DNA of 64,000 nucleotides from Favolaschia claudopus. Lineage: Eukaryota > Basidiomycota > Agaricomycetes > Agaricales > Mycenaceae. The position numbers and the translations under genes were made by a program. Location: NCBI GenBank assembly GCA_037176885.1, contig JAWWNJ010000066.1, positions 1,302,001-1,366,000 of the forward strand, written 5' to 3'. The notes under the pieces were generated by a model. It saw only the letters and a program-made list of their open reading frames with translations. It searched no databases and had not been told where the DNA came from. Position 1 is the stretch's first letter; the number at the start of each line of letters is the position of its first letter. This document shows positions 35,708 to 45,287 of this stretch, one piece after another.

Positions 35708-38230
35708 GCAACCCAGAAGATGCAGGGCATAGGGAGAGCAGGCGTGAGTTTGTGCAGTGCATTGTGTCTTATATGGCACCCATGGATTAATTCGACCAGC
35801 AGTGACGTTTCTTCTTGATTGCCGTTTGCCAAGTTGCTCCTTTTCGGACAGTAGTGAGACAGTTTTTAATTCTGGTGAGACAGTCTTTCATGAAGCCTAT
35901 ACATAGCGTCGAGGGCTCGTTGTAGATTGAGAGACGTAGAAATTCTTACCTTGCGCGACGGAGAAATCCCGAGAATTGGGCTGGTGCGTCGTATGTTTCC
36001 AATCTTGCGAGGAAGGTACATCGCCGATCACTCCTCTGGAAGAGGAACAACACAGTTTGACACCGCCTAAGCTTGCCACACCGAGAATGACACATTTTTT
36101 TGAACAAATGAGCGTTAGGAGGGGACGTCTCGGAATCCCTCTCTGTATCATAAGAGTATGTGGCCTGACCGCGGTGATGTCGCCTCGCGTTTACCGTCGT
36201 CGAGGGTCCCTGTTCTTCGACCGACTCCTGTGTCAAACGGCGCGTCGGCTGCAGTAATTATCGAGGTGGCGTTTTGGTTCCGTCGGGCGGGGTCGAGCGG
36301 GTACCTATTGCGTTTGGCAGTCTAAGTGCTGTCTCGGCCTTTGCGGAAATTCGCCGTCCGATTTTATCGGTTCAAAAGGACCGACTTTGGACTTGTCTGT
36401 GAGAGTCTTCTGACAGTTTGGAGATCGTGTGCGCTGTCGTCATTGCGTGGGATGCGATAGGGAACCTCCGTTAACCAAAAGCGGGTTGTGTATTCGTCGT
36501 GTTGGGTCTGGAAAAAGAACATGATAATGAGCGCCCACGGCAAAGTTTGAGATATGCCCGAGGGCGGTATGTATAGCGAGCTAGGTCTTGTCCAAACGAT
36601 AGAGCAGTAGGGTCTAGTTCCAAATAGTCAGCAATTGGCGGATGGTTACGGGGAAACCCTGCAATGTGAATATCCCGAACCCGGGACAACAACGGTGAGT
36701 ATACCACCGACACCGCTTACGCAACTGGAAAATCTCCGCCATTTCAATATTGCTGGGGCGCCACTGACAAACTTTATGAAAAGGGACTAACGGGCACGAA
36801 ATATTAGGAAGCCGTTGGCCGTCGCCAGCTGGAGTAGGGTTTGGAGTGAATTGAACGAGGAACACATTTGAAATGCAGCCGAGGATATCAAGAGTAGCAG
36901 AACGCGCAAGTAAGCGAACAGAGTGAGCAGTGGGAAGAGTTGCTAGGTGTCGCGTAGTAGACTCGGAAAGGGAACGGTACAAGTCACAAGACGCGCGCGA
37001 GTCGCATAGGATCTCTGAGTCTCAGCCTAGAGCAGAAACAGTGCCTCGTCTGAAGATACGTAGTGTTGCAGACATTTCAGCAGTGTAGCCCGACTTCAAC
37101 AGCTTGAAATTCGCTGGCGAAAAAAAACGAAATGAGGACAAAGATGGGGAATGCTTGCGCTTGCAGTCAAAGTTTCGAAGCCTAAAGAATCGGAAAAACT
37201 TTGCTTGCTACATAGTGGGCGCTTGGAACCAGTACTAGTTGAACAAGATGGTGAAAGAGCTGCTCAACTTGCACCGCCACCTGTCAAAGCAAGCTTGACC
37301 AAGCTCTAACACTGCCACAATTTTGACAGGCCTCAAGTCTTGGCGTTTCTTTCTCACCCCGACCACCATCAGCCACCATCTCACAGATTCTCAGCTAGAC
37401 GGAGGACCCACCGACGACTATTCTGCTTATGCGGTGCATTGCTTATGATCTAGGCTGGAGCTCGTTTTCTCCTGACTTAATAGGACTTAATCTCATCCAA
37501 CTTGAAGGCCTGGGGCCAAGGCTACACTGGCGCCTTACCGTTTCTGAACGATCTTCTTCGTCACCGAGTAGACTACCACTATGTGTGTTCTAGATTCTGG
37601 TCTCCCGCTAGAAATTTGATGCTCCTCTACTTACCACTTCTCATCACCATCCACCCAACACCTGTCGCAATGTATCGACACACCTGACCCAATGTTTTCA
37701 CTTTCACAAACCGCGCTGGCCCCTTCAGCGTCAACCACCTGCTCTCCAGGGTACACATATGATGTCTCGTACGCTGGAAAGGATCCAGCTAGGTATATTC
37801 GCCGATATTGCCTTTGCCCTGGATTGGATCCAAATACATGCGTTCCGTAGATCCTATAAGCGGCTAGTCGTTCGTTTGCCAGCTGAGTTGGTTCGTCCTC
37901 TTTCATTGTAACTGCATACTAGAGAGTCGAGACGAATAGTTCCCACCATGAGCCCAATACGCTGATACCGGTGACTTTGAAAGGCGGAATAGAAACTATG
38001 GCCTCTCGAACACATACTTGAGATGCATCTGCTCTGCTTTATTTTTCTACACAATTATACAGCAAACAAGATTGTACGAGCAAATTAGACGAATTACCTT
38101 GCTGTCCTAGGCAATTGACTATGAATTGGGAGGGAGGCGAACAAAAATCCGAGTTGATACAATAATGCGCACCAGAGATACGATACAAATTTCTGCCAAA
38201 CAATACAAGATTCGAATGTCGCGGCTTTTC
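35708..38230. other. 2.5-kb gap without a supported gene
   Basis: Apart from the DUF6533 promoter, I find no frame-consistent gene. Minus-strand frames near 36471-36982 and 37631-37906 are open for 80-120 codons, but show no domain or splice chain. A short unknown gene cannot be excluded. Confidence 0.4.
35768..35773 (-). promoter_or_regulatory. TATA-like box of the DUF6533 gene
   Basis: TATAAG on the minus strand, about 60 bp before the start at 35707. Confidence 0.4.
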
Positions 38231-39211
38231 TCAGCTAGCGCGAGGCCCATCTAACAGCCCGACCACCCACTTCCCGACGTCCCCCAAACACGCATTACTC
38301 CCGCCTTCATGCCCCACACCTGGCAACACCACCATCTCAACTCTCTCGACGCCCCTCTTCTCCAACGCGTCCTTGAGGAAATGAATCCTCTCAACCCTGG
38401 TAGCGCCGGTGTGTGAATTTGGGTGCGGCACGCCAGAAGTATCAGTATCCTCCGAGCCAACGAGGAGGAGGACGGGGAGGGACGTGATTCCGTCCCATTT
38501 TACACCGTTGTCAGTATTGGTGTGAGGGAAGAGGGAGCAGACATTCGCGAGGCCAATTGGCCAGTCTGAATTTAAAGCGGAAGACGGATCAGTGACCGCA
38601 CCGGGAGCAGCGATGCTGACTCCCAGCAGACGCTCGGGGTGCAGGTACATGAAGCGGTGCGCGAATTGGGCGCCGCCGCTGTACCCGTGCAGATAAAAGC
38701 GGTCGGTTTGTAGGTGTATAGCGGGGGTGAGACGGGAGAGGAGGCTTGCTGCTTGTGAGATCATGGAGAGGACGAGGAGATCGTACCGGATACTCTCACT
38801 CGTGCTGTTGGTATGAGGAGAAACGATATTCTTGTACCCATGCATGCCCAGCGGATCGGAGTCTGGGTCCACGTCGATGCCAGCAGGGAAGAGCGGGGTG
38901 AGGAGAACAATATGGTGGGTGTCGGCGAATGAGGCCAGATGGGTGTGGAAGCCGGCGGTGTGGCGGCGGGTGCCGTGGACGAGAACTAGAAGACGGAGGG
39001 TGGATGTCTCCGCGTTGCTCGAGCTGGAGGAATGATGACCCCCGCCGCGCTTTGATGCACCACCAGCACGTTTGGCCGACAAGTCTTTCGGGATATACAT
39101 GGAGAAAGAGAACCGCGGGTCGAGCGTACTGGCAAAGAACGGTGTTTTGCCGCTCAAGAGGCGGCGCGTCGTTTTGTCGAGTTTCAGCGGGGTGGCATTG
39201 GTTATGCTCAT
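38231..39211 (-). CDS. alpha/beta hydrolase
   Basis: An intronless frame of 326 aa, unusual among these intron-rich neighbours. It has an alpha/beta-hydrolase core: strand RLLVLVHGTRR with the oxyanion HG, the serine elbow LHGYSGGAQFAHRF (G-Y-S-G-G), LLLVGSEDTDT near the acid residue, and VVLPGVGHEGG with the catalytic His. A low-complexity HHSSSSSN insert lies before the first strand. It resembles fungal esterases related to bacterial polyhydroxybutyrate or poly-aspartate hydrolases. There is no signal peptide, so it is probably cytosolic. The substrate cannot be told. Confidence 0.82.
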   Translation of the reverse strand: MSITNATPLKLDKTTRRLLSGKTPFFASTLDPRFSFSMYIPKDLSAKRAGGASKRGGGHHSSSSSNAETSTLRLLVLVHGTRRHTAGFHTHLASFADTHHIVLLTPLFPAGIDVDPDSDPLGMHGYKNIVSPHTNSTSESIRYDLLVLSMISQAASLLSRLTPAIHLQTDRFYLHGYSGGAQFAHRFMYLHPERLLGVSIAAPGAVTDPSSALNSDWPIGLANVCSLFPHTNTDNGVKWDGITSLPVLLLVGSEDTDTSGVPHPNSHTGATRVERIHFLKDALEKRGVERVEMVVLPGVGHEGGSNACLGDVGKWVVGLLDGPRAS

Positions 39212-39566
39212 CGCGTACAGTTTGTGAATGAGTTAGTGAGTTGAGAGCTCGTCGTGCGTCGGCGTAAGACTGTCAGCGAAATAGCGCACCCTAACGCACC
39301 TAGCGACCGGAGGCAAAATTGCGACTTCGGCTTTGAGGCCATTGCTTCGCATGGCAGTACGAATCCGGCTTTTCCCGAAATCTTTCTCAGGTGATTTTAT
39401 CATTGATCCCATCTTTATCGATATAAGTGACCGCAGCAAAAATTTTCAAGTTGACTCGAACTCGAACTTGACCCCTTTTCCGCTGCTTTCTCCCTCTCCT
39501 CACTGTCTTCACCGTTTCTTTACCCGTAACATGCTATTTACTGCTTGCTGAGAGTATTTTCAAACT
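39212..39566. other. intergenic between divergent genes
   Basis: Shared 5' flank of the alpha/beta hydrolase and the F-box gene. It has a pyrimidine-rich stretch at 39470-39530; no gene seen. Confidence 0.5.
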
Positions 39567-41103
39567 ATGCTTGACACTGGTAAGCCTAAGAGGGAGTAAA
39601 CTAGACGGGTTTAGTGTATTCTGACGGGCGAAACTTGAAGTTCCCGTAGAGATTTTGACGTTGATAGTCCAAGGGGGAGCTTCCCCTCCTAGTCTGCAAA
39701 CAAAACAAGAAATATACGACTATGATCTACGAAGACACCGATTGTATCAACTGTGTCGAAGCTTGAGACAGAAGATCGCCAACAACGCAGTATTTTGGAC
39801 TGCACTGTATCTCGACAAGGCCGACCCATCTGGTCTATACAAATCAAAAATCCCCGTCCACGAGGGCATTGTTGCTGACCACGTTAACTTATGTGGACAG
39901 GGGCGACTGCTCAATGTTTTCTTCGGCTTGAAGTGCAATGGAAATCCGGCCTCGCTACACGAGAGGTTGTGGACACAGCTGATCGCCGGTAACGACACAT
40001 GGGGCAACGTCCTCGTCTCCGCTAACACCACATGTCGAGCAGACGAGCGGTGTCTGCATTCCATGATACAGGGCGGAATCTTACTTAACGCTTTGCGTCT
40101 CCAAAACTTCGCTGCCACCAGGAGGGAAGGGCAAATCGCCAACTGCGGCGGGCACAATGTCGTCACTCTTTCGATAGCCGCACAGACGACCAGCATCACC
40201 ATAGCAGTCCCGGCCAAAATCATTTCTTGGGCCCCGATCAACCTCAGATTATTGGACATACACACAAAAACAGACGATACGATGTGGTGCCGTTTCTTCG
40301 AGAGTTGCCCCAGCCTGGAAGTGCTGGTGTGGCGAAGAGACGGTCCCGTTCGGGCGAAGAGGAGGGTCGTGGTCCCCTCCTTGCACGTCTTTCAGACGCG
40401 CAGTGTGACTTATCCGCCTCCCATCCTAGCCCCAAATCTGCAGACTATGATCATCACGGATGGAGGGGATCCATTCACTGCATCCCAGTTCAAGTGTCTC
40501 GTTGGGATCAGTCCCGTGCTGGAACATCTCGACATGTTGGCAAACCCCACGCGAAATATGGATGTCGAGGAGATCTTCCGCATTTCCACAAACCTGGTAT
40601 CTCTGGCTGTCTCTACAACGGAAACCCGATCGACTTTATACGGCACAATCGCCACGCGGGCACAAAGTCAGTACATCAAATTTGGTTGTCGACAACTCCA
40701 GTCCGTGCAATTCGCGCGCGGCCCACCCATGAACGCCCGGGCGGTTACAGCCAGGAAGCGATATGAAGCGCTGTGTCGCGTGGCGTTTAAAGTGGAGCTG
40801 AACACCATTACGTTCGAACCGAGAGCCGAAAGGTTGGGGGTCCGGTATTTTCCTGGGGATATCAAGTTTGGGGAAGATGCGCAAGCGGAGTTGATCTCGG
40901 CGAATGGGATGGATCCACAGATGACGCGATTGTATGATCAGGACTTCGATCCATTCCGCCCGGACACGAAAGCCAACACTATCACTCTCATTATCCTCAC
41001 GCTCGACGCCGATGGTGCGAGATCAATGTTCGCCCGAGGGTGGTATTATAAGGGGTTGTGCTATAGATTGTTCAGAGACAGGCCACCGCGAGATTCGGAC
41101 TGA
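39567..41103 (+). CDS. F-box protein with leucine-rich region
   Basis: Exons 39567-39579 and 39650-41103 give 488 aa in frame. The 13-nt first exon (MLDT, then E across the junction) completes an F-box: TEILTLIVQ..., HRLYQLCRSLRQKI, NNAVFWTALYLD. Without it the large exon lacks an ATG and starts mid-F-box, which is why a simple frame search mis-starts it. The remainder has irregular leucine-rich segments (LRLLDIHTKTDD, CPSLEVLVWRRDG, LQTMIITDGGD). It probably recruits a target to an SCF ubiquitin ligase. It lies at the left edge of the compact Helitron-linked block and points into it. Confidence 0.78.
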
Positions 41104-41637
41104 AGAAAGTGCACGTTGACTCGAAAAGCTGGATAGTCTTGCTATTAACGTTCCGATATAACATTCAATGCTACAGTTGCGACCGTTGTCTGCCGATCAT
41201 CTTCGAACCTTTAGTCTATCTACTTGAAATGTCGTATTGCTACTACCTTGTCTCGAGATAACGCGCATCTCGCGTACCAGCCATGTTCCTCGTCAAAGGC
41301 TCTATGTACATCTTATTCTTGATACGCTGTTAAATCACGCTATATCTTACAACTTGTTTCTGAATCGTAGTTAAAACGTGAACGCAAACATGTGTCGTTT
41401 GAATCTGCTACCCGCGTATTTAAATTTCGTCCAAGCTTGAGAGGACGCAATTATATCAGTCCAACTTAATTTGCACTACATTTTGCATGTCGGTAGAACA
41501 CGTTTCCCTGCTAAGCCACGAGACCTGCACCTTGAGGTCAATGAAAACCATGCTTCCTGCTTTGACTGGATCCCTGTAACTGCCACAGTCCAATTTGACG
41601 GTCCATCCTCTTGGTCTGTTTTTAATCTGTAAAGCGG
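41104..41637. other. gap with a possible third exon of the next gene
   Basis: On the minus strand, 41456 to about 41625 stays open in a coding-like frame (PRGWTVKLDCGSYRDPVK, then a segment ending NVVQIKLD and a stop). This may be a third exon of the small gene at 41638-42047, but I could not fix a junction of normal length. The rest holds no gene. Confidence 0.4.
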
Positions 41638-42047
41638 TCAGCGACTGAACATTTTGCCGGGCAGTTTAATACGAGCCCTGTGTTGGATTCCATGTTCCTC
41701 GAATTTTGCACATTGTTCGTCAAAATAAGCGCCAATCGTGATAGCGTCGTTTGTCCCAGGGTCTTCGAACCTTGGCGGCCCTATTTCGATGTAGTTGTCA
41801 TATAGTCCCTCATACTGTTGACTTGTTAGCAGTAGGTAGGCTTAGAGGAAATGAAAGGACTTACTCGGCCAATGATCATGCCAAAACAGAAGGCCATAGG
41901 ACGACCACAATAATCCACCTCACCGAATTTCTCAGGTTCGCTCCACCAGCATGCCGATTCCTCAGAGAGTACATTCAGCTGCCTTAACAGATTTGAAGCT
42001 GCTTGGTTACTGAGGGTGTCGAAGCGAGTGTAAGTCGGGAAGGACAT
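41638..42047 (-). CDS. small unknown protein next to the Helitron
   Basis: Two exons, 41865-42047 and 41638-41814, joined across a 50-nt intron (GTAAGT...CAACAG), give 119 aa. The first exon reads MSFPTYTRFDTLSNQAAS and then WWSEPEKFGEVDYCGRP. The second reads YEGLYDNYIEIGPPRFEDPG and ends KLPGKMFSR. I recognise no domain. It begins only 42 bp after the stop of the Helitron helicase frame, on the same strand, so it may be co-transcribed or a captured or accessory gene. The C-terminus may be longer: a coding-like frame lies just downstream (see the gap entry). Confidence 0.55.
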
Positions 42048-42089
42048 GGTGATGGCGCTGATCAACATCAGTAGGATTTGTAACGACCA

Positions 42090-45000
42090 TCAAAGCTCGG
42101 CGTATATTGCCGTGGCCAGTTTGTAGTCTGTGCCAGGCAAGGTGTGGATGTCCAGGGTATCGAATGAATTGTAATTGCCCAAGAGCTGACAGCGACGCTT
42201 AAGCGTCATTCCGTCGTGATACCATGATATTTCGTTGCTGTCGATTAAAATGCAGGTGAAATGTTTGGCGGAAGCGGAATGATAAATGAAGCCTCGCAGA
42301 GCGAGAGTATTTATTGCGCCAGAGACGGTGAGACGGAAATGTAGCCTGGTTGTGGGTCTCACCTCCCTAATCATTGACATGCCAACGAATAGCAAAGGGG
42401 GCACGGAGGTGATTGTCGTTTGTCGCCGCAGCGATACTCGTGAACCGCGCCAACGACAAGCGGGACACGCTCCGCTAGAGTGGTCCAAGTGGTAGTCAAA
42501 CCACTGCTGAAGGTCGTATTGTCCACCTGCTGCTGCGGCCTGTCCATGAGGGGGGTAACCTACGACATGTGGTGAGAGGGTATTGATAGTTCCCGCTGCT
42601 GAATATTGACACGTCTCACATGTCAAACGAGCTTCACCACAATTTTCCCCAGAATTCACAGCCTGGATCAAATTGTCAAGACGTAAGTAAGTGGGACCGA
42701 AAGGGAAATGAGCTGGCGTTGACGCGTGCAGCGCGTGTCTGAAGGTATCTCTTGCCATTTCGGGTGTCTTCGTCTCGTCTTGCAATATTCTCAACCAGAT
42801 ATCGAACATCGGATGAATGGCAGGTATTTTGTCGGACCATTTGGCACGGTCTAACTGCCAGATCCTCGTCATAGGTGTCAGAAGTGAATCATAGCCGCAG
42901 CTCCAGTCGTTGTTGTCCCAGATGAGTCCTATAGGATCGCCATTAGAAAACTGCACTCCTCTGGGACGAGGAGGAGGAGGAGCGGTATAGGGCACGAATT
43001 TCACCTTAGGTTTGTCTGGTTTTGTCTTTACAGTCTTGACCCGTTTCGCCGACACGGTCTCACCCTTTTCAGCCGTGGATTTTCGCTTTTTCGAGTTTTG
43101 GCTTGTGGGCTCCACAATCCACTCAGAGTATTCCATTTCCGCTGGTATTTTATTATCAGTGTCTTTGATACTCGAGTGAAAGTGAGCGGGATCCTTCCTA
43201 TCCTTATTCCACAACAGATAAGAGCGAATAAGCTGATTTCGGTATATGCCACGAACGCAGTCTGGCAGCCGGTCAGCGCATCGTAATTGCGTGATTTCAT
43301 CCAGTAATTCTAGCTCCCGATACTCTTGGCGCAACCAGCCGCTGATACCGCAGGTAATTTGTTTGTCGGAGAAACTTTGAATGATAGCTGTGCTTTCTGC
43401 TTGAGTACCTCGTGAAAGCGCCACATAGTAATTGGAAAAGGATCGGCCGTGGTTCAAATGCACAACATTGACGGGTCGCGATTTCCCTTGAGAATTGTAG
43501 TCAGTCATGGAGAAGTTTGGGAGGACTAAACATTGTTCACGCGTGATGGACAGCAACGTGTCGTTTGCAAGCAAAGCGGTGACGTGGGAAGCTACTCGGC
43601 TCACCGGCACGACATTTTCCGGTAAACCCGGTATCTGTACCTTCTTCGAGTCTTTAATCTTCAATTCAACGAACAGGGTCTCAAGCACTCTTTGATTCTT
43701 TGGGCCCACAGCTTCCGTCCATCCCCTAACGATGCCTTCTTGGCCCTTGGTCATACATAGCTCCGTAGCTTCGTTCGCTTTCAACATTACTGGCATACCC
43801 ATGCACAAGCTCAAACAACCTGGAATATGTTCTGCTGTTGTGGAAGCTGGCGCGTCCCACAGCTGCTTCTGCAGTTTCGGTCCTATGGATCTCATCTTCG
43901 CCTCCTCACACTTCCATTTTCTTTTGGACGCGGCGGTACTGCTAATTCTATCGATGGAGTAAAAGTGGTGAAGTTCTTGCCCAGCGTCTGCAGCGAATTG
44001 TATTGAACCAACATTGTTCATAGTGTCCTTATGGACGTTCCATGAAGTTATGACGGATACATGGCGATACTTGGCTTCCTTTAAGCTAGGGTAACCCGGT
44101 CGGTCACATACTACTCTTGTTCTCAGAAACTCGATATCTTCTGATGTGCATGCCGCATAACGCATGTTTTCCAATGCAGTTCGAAGTCGGGCGTCAGCCT
44201 CGGATTGTGTGCGCTGACGCATATTTTGTCTGAGTATGACGACAGTCGTAAATCTATGCCACAGTATTCGACCTAACACCGCGTGTTGGTCTTGAAGAGT
44301 GTCAGTAATCAATTGGAGGCTGATAGCACCATTGAATAACGCTGGGCCGGTGACGGGGGGAAGCTGAGCAAAGTCTCCCGCGAGGACAACATTCAGACCG
44401 CCGAACTCTACGTCGTGGACGTTCCGTGCCTTTGCCGCTTGGGCCGCTAACAGATGTAAGTCGTTGCATGCCATCATGGAAACCTCGTCCAAGAAAATAT
44501 ATTCTACTCCCAATATGCGCTCGTTAACTGCGGCTATGAGGTTTGCTTCATTTGTCATACCCGCTATGTCGTCTTGATTCTTGCTTTTCCTATCTCTAGG
44601 AACTTTACAAACCGAGTGGTAAGTAGAACCATTGACGTGCGCTGCTGTAGATCCAGTCGGACCCAGCACCATGAATCGATATCCTTCTTTCCGTCGTTCG
44701 AAGAAGGCGATGATCGCGTCGATCACTTGAGATTTACCGGTGCCACCCATACCGCCCAGGTACATTCTCAATGGGTTTTTCGGTCCGCCTATGGAGGCGT
44801 GTTCAGCGACGAGGCGAAATGCACGAATTTGCTCGGAGTTCAAAGTGAATTCGTCGATAATATCTTGTATGTGTTTGTCGTTAGTTTTTTTGTCGATTGA
44901 TCGCATACCGGTTAGATAATTCGCTGGAAGTACAGTCACATCGTTCAACAGGGGATAGTTTCCTTGGTTGTTTCCTGCGGACAGGACAGGCATGTCCGCG

Positions 45001-45287
45001 TATTTGTTCATAGTCAACAGCTTGCGTGTTTCTTTGGTGACATTGGCCCAAGCATTGCGCGTTTGGAAGCGCGGCAAAAGAGGTTCGCTTGGCAAAACAA
45101 CTTCACAACCGTTTGTTATGCTTGCCCATTTCGTCGAGTTAAGAACGGTACGCATATCTGCCATATCCTGAAAAATCTTGGCCATTTTTTTTACCCACCA
45201 TATCGTCCGGGTCACAGTCACCGACATAATCTGCGTCATCGTCCACGTCGTCGAATCGATCACGGTCTGCAAAAGAGTCTGAAGCAC
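42090..45287 (-). CDS. Helitron helicase half (Pif1-like) with C-terminal USP-like domain
   Basis: Downstream frame of the RepHel transposase. Useful coding begins near 45200; the part before it overlaps the upstream frame. It carries a Pif1-type SF1B helicase: the Walker A MYLGGMGGTGKSQVIDA, FMVLGPTGSTAAHVNG, YIFLDEVSMM (Walker B), GDFAQLPPV, then RQNMR and VVHLNHGRSFSNYYVALSRG. After a KKRKSTAEKG-type linker comes a domain I read as a USP-like cysteine peptidase. It has WDNNDWSCGYDSL (Cys box), paired CETC and CPAC zinc cysteines, and SAKHFTCIL plus WYHDGM (His box). It probably joins the upstream frame through a +1 shift at an A8 run or a 31-nt intron. Confidence 0.82.
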   Translation of the reverse strand: MLQTLLQTVIDSTTWTMTQIMSVTVTRTIWWVKKMAKIFQDMADMRTVLNSTKWASITNGCEVVLPSEPLLPRFQTRNAWANVTKETRKLLTMNKYADMPVLSAGNNQGNYPLLNDVTVLPANYLTGMRSIDKKTNDKHIQDIIDEFTLNSEQIRAFRLVAEHASIGGPKNPLRMYLGGMGGTGKSQVIDAIIAFFERRKEGYRFMVLGPTGSTAAHVNGSTYHSVCKVPRDRKSKNQDDIAGMTNEANLIAAVNERILGVEYIFLDEVSMMACNDLHLLAAQAAKARNVHDVEFGGLNVVLAGDFAQLPPVTGPALFNGAISLQLITDTLQDQHAVLGRILWHRFTTVVILRQNMRQRTQSEADARLRTALENMRYAACTSEDIEFLRTRVVCDRPGYPSLKEAKYRHVSVITSWNVHKDTMNNVGSIQFAADAGQELHHFYSIDRISSTAASKRKWKCEEAKMRSIGPKLQKQLWDAPASTTAEHIPGCLSLCMGMPVMLKANEATELCMTKGQEGIVRGWTEAVGPKNQRVLETLFVELKIKDSKKVQIPGLPENVVPVSRVASHVTALLANDTLLSITREQCLVLPNFSMTDYNSQGKSRPVNVVHLNHGRSFSNYYVALSRGTQAESTAIIQSFSDKQITCGISGWLRQEYRELELLDEITQLRCADRLPDCVRGIYRNQLIRSYLLWNKDRKDPAHFHSSIKDTDNKIPAEMEYSEWIVEPTSQNSKKRKSTAEKGETVSAKRVKTVKTKPDKPKVKFVPYTAPPPPRPRGVQFSNGDPIGLIWDNNDWSCGYDSLLTPMTRIWQLDRAKWSDKIPAIHPMFDIWLRILQDETKTPEMARDTFRHALHASTPAHFPFGPTYLRLDNLIQAVNSGENCGEARLTCETCQYSAAGTINTLSPHVVGYPPHGQAAAAGGQYDLQQWFDYHLDHSSGACPACRWRGSRVSLRRQTTITSVPPLLFVGMSMIREVRPTTRLHFRLTVSGAINTLALRGFIYHSASAKHFTCILIDSNEISWYHDGMTLKRRCQLLGNYNSFDTLDIHTLPGTDYKLATAIYAEL

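Noticed and set aside
36471..36982. overlapping minus-strand frames as a gene
   Set aside because: No domain and no consistent splice chain; left as an open question in the gap entry.
39601..39604. CTAG as a possible Helitron 3' end
   Set aside because: It falls inside the intron of the F-box gene and no nearby hairpin was found.
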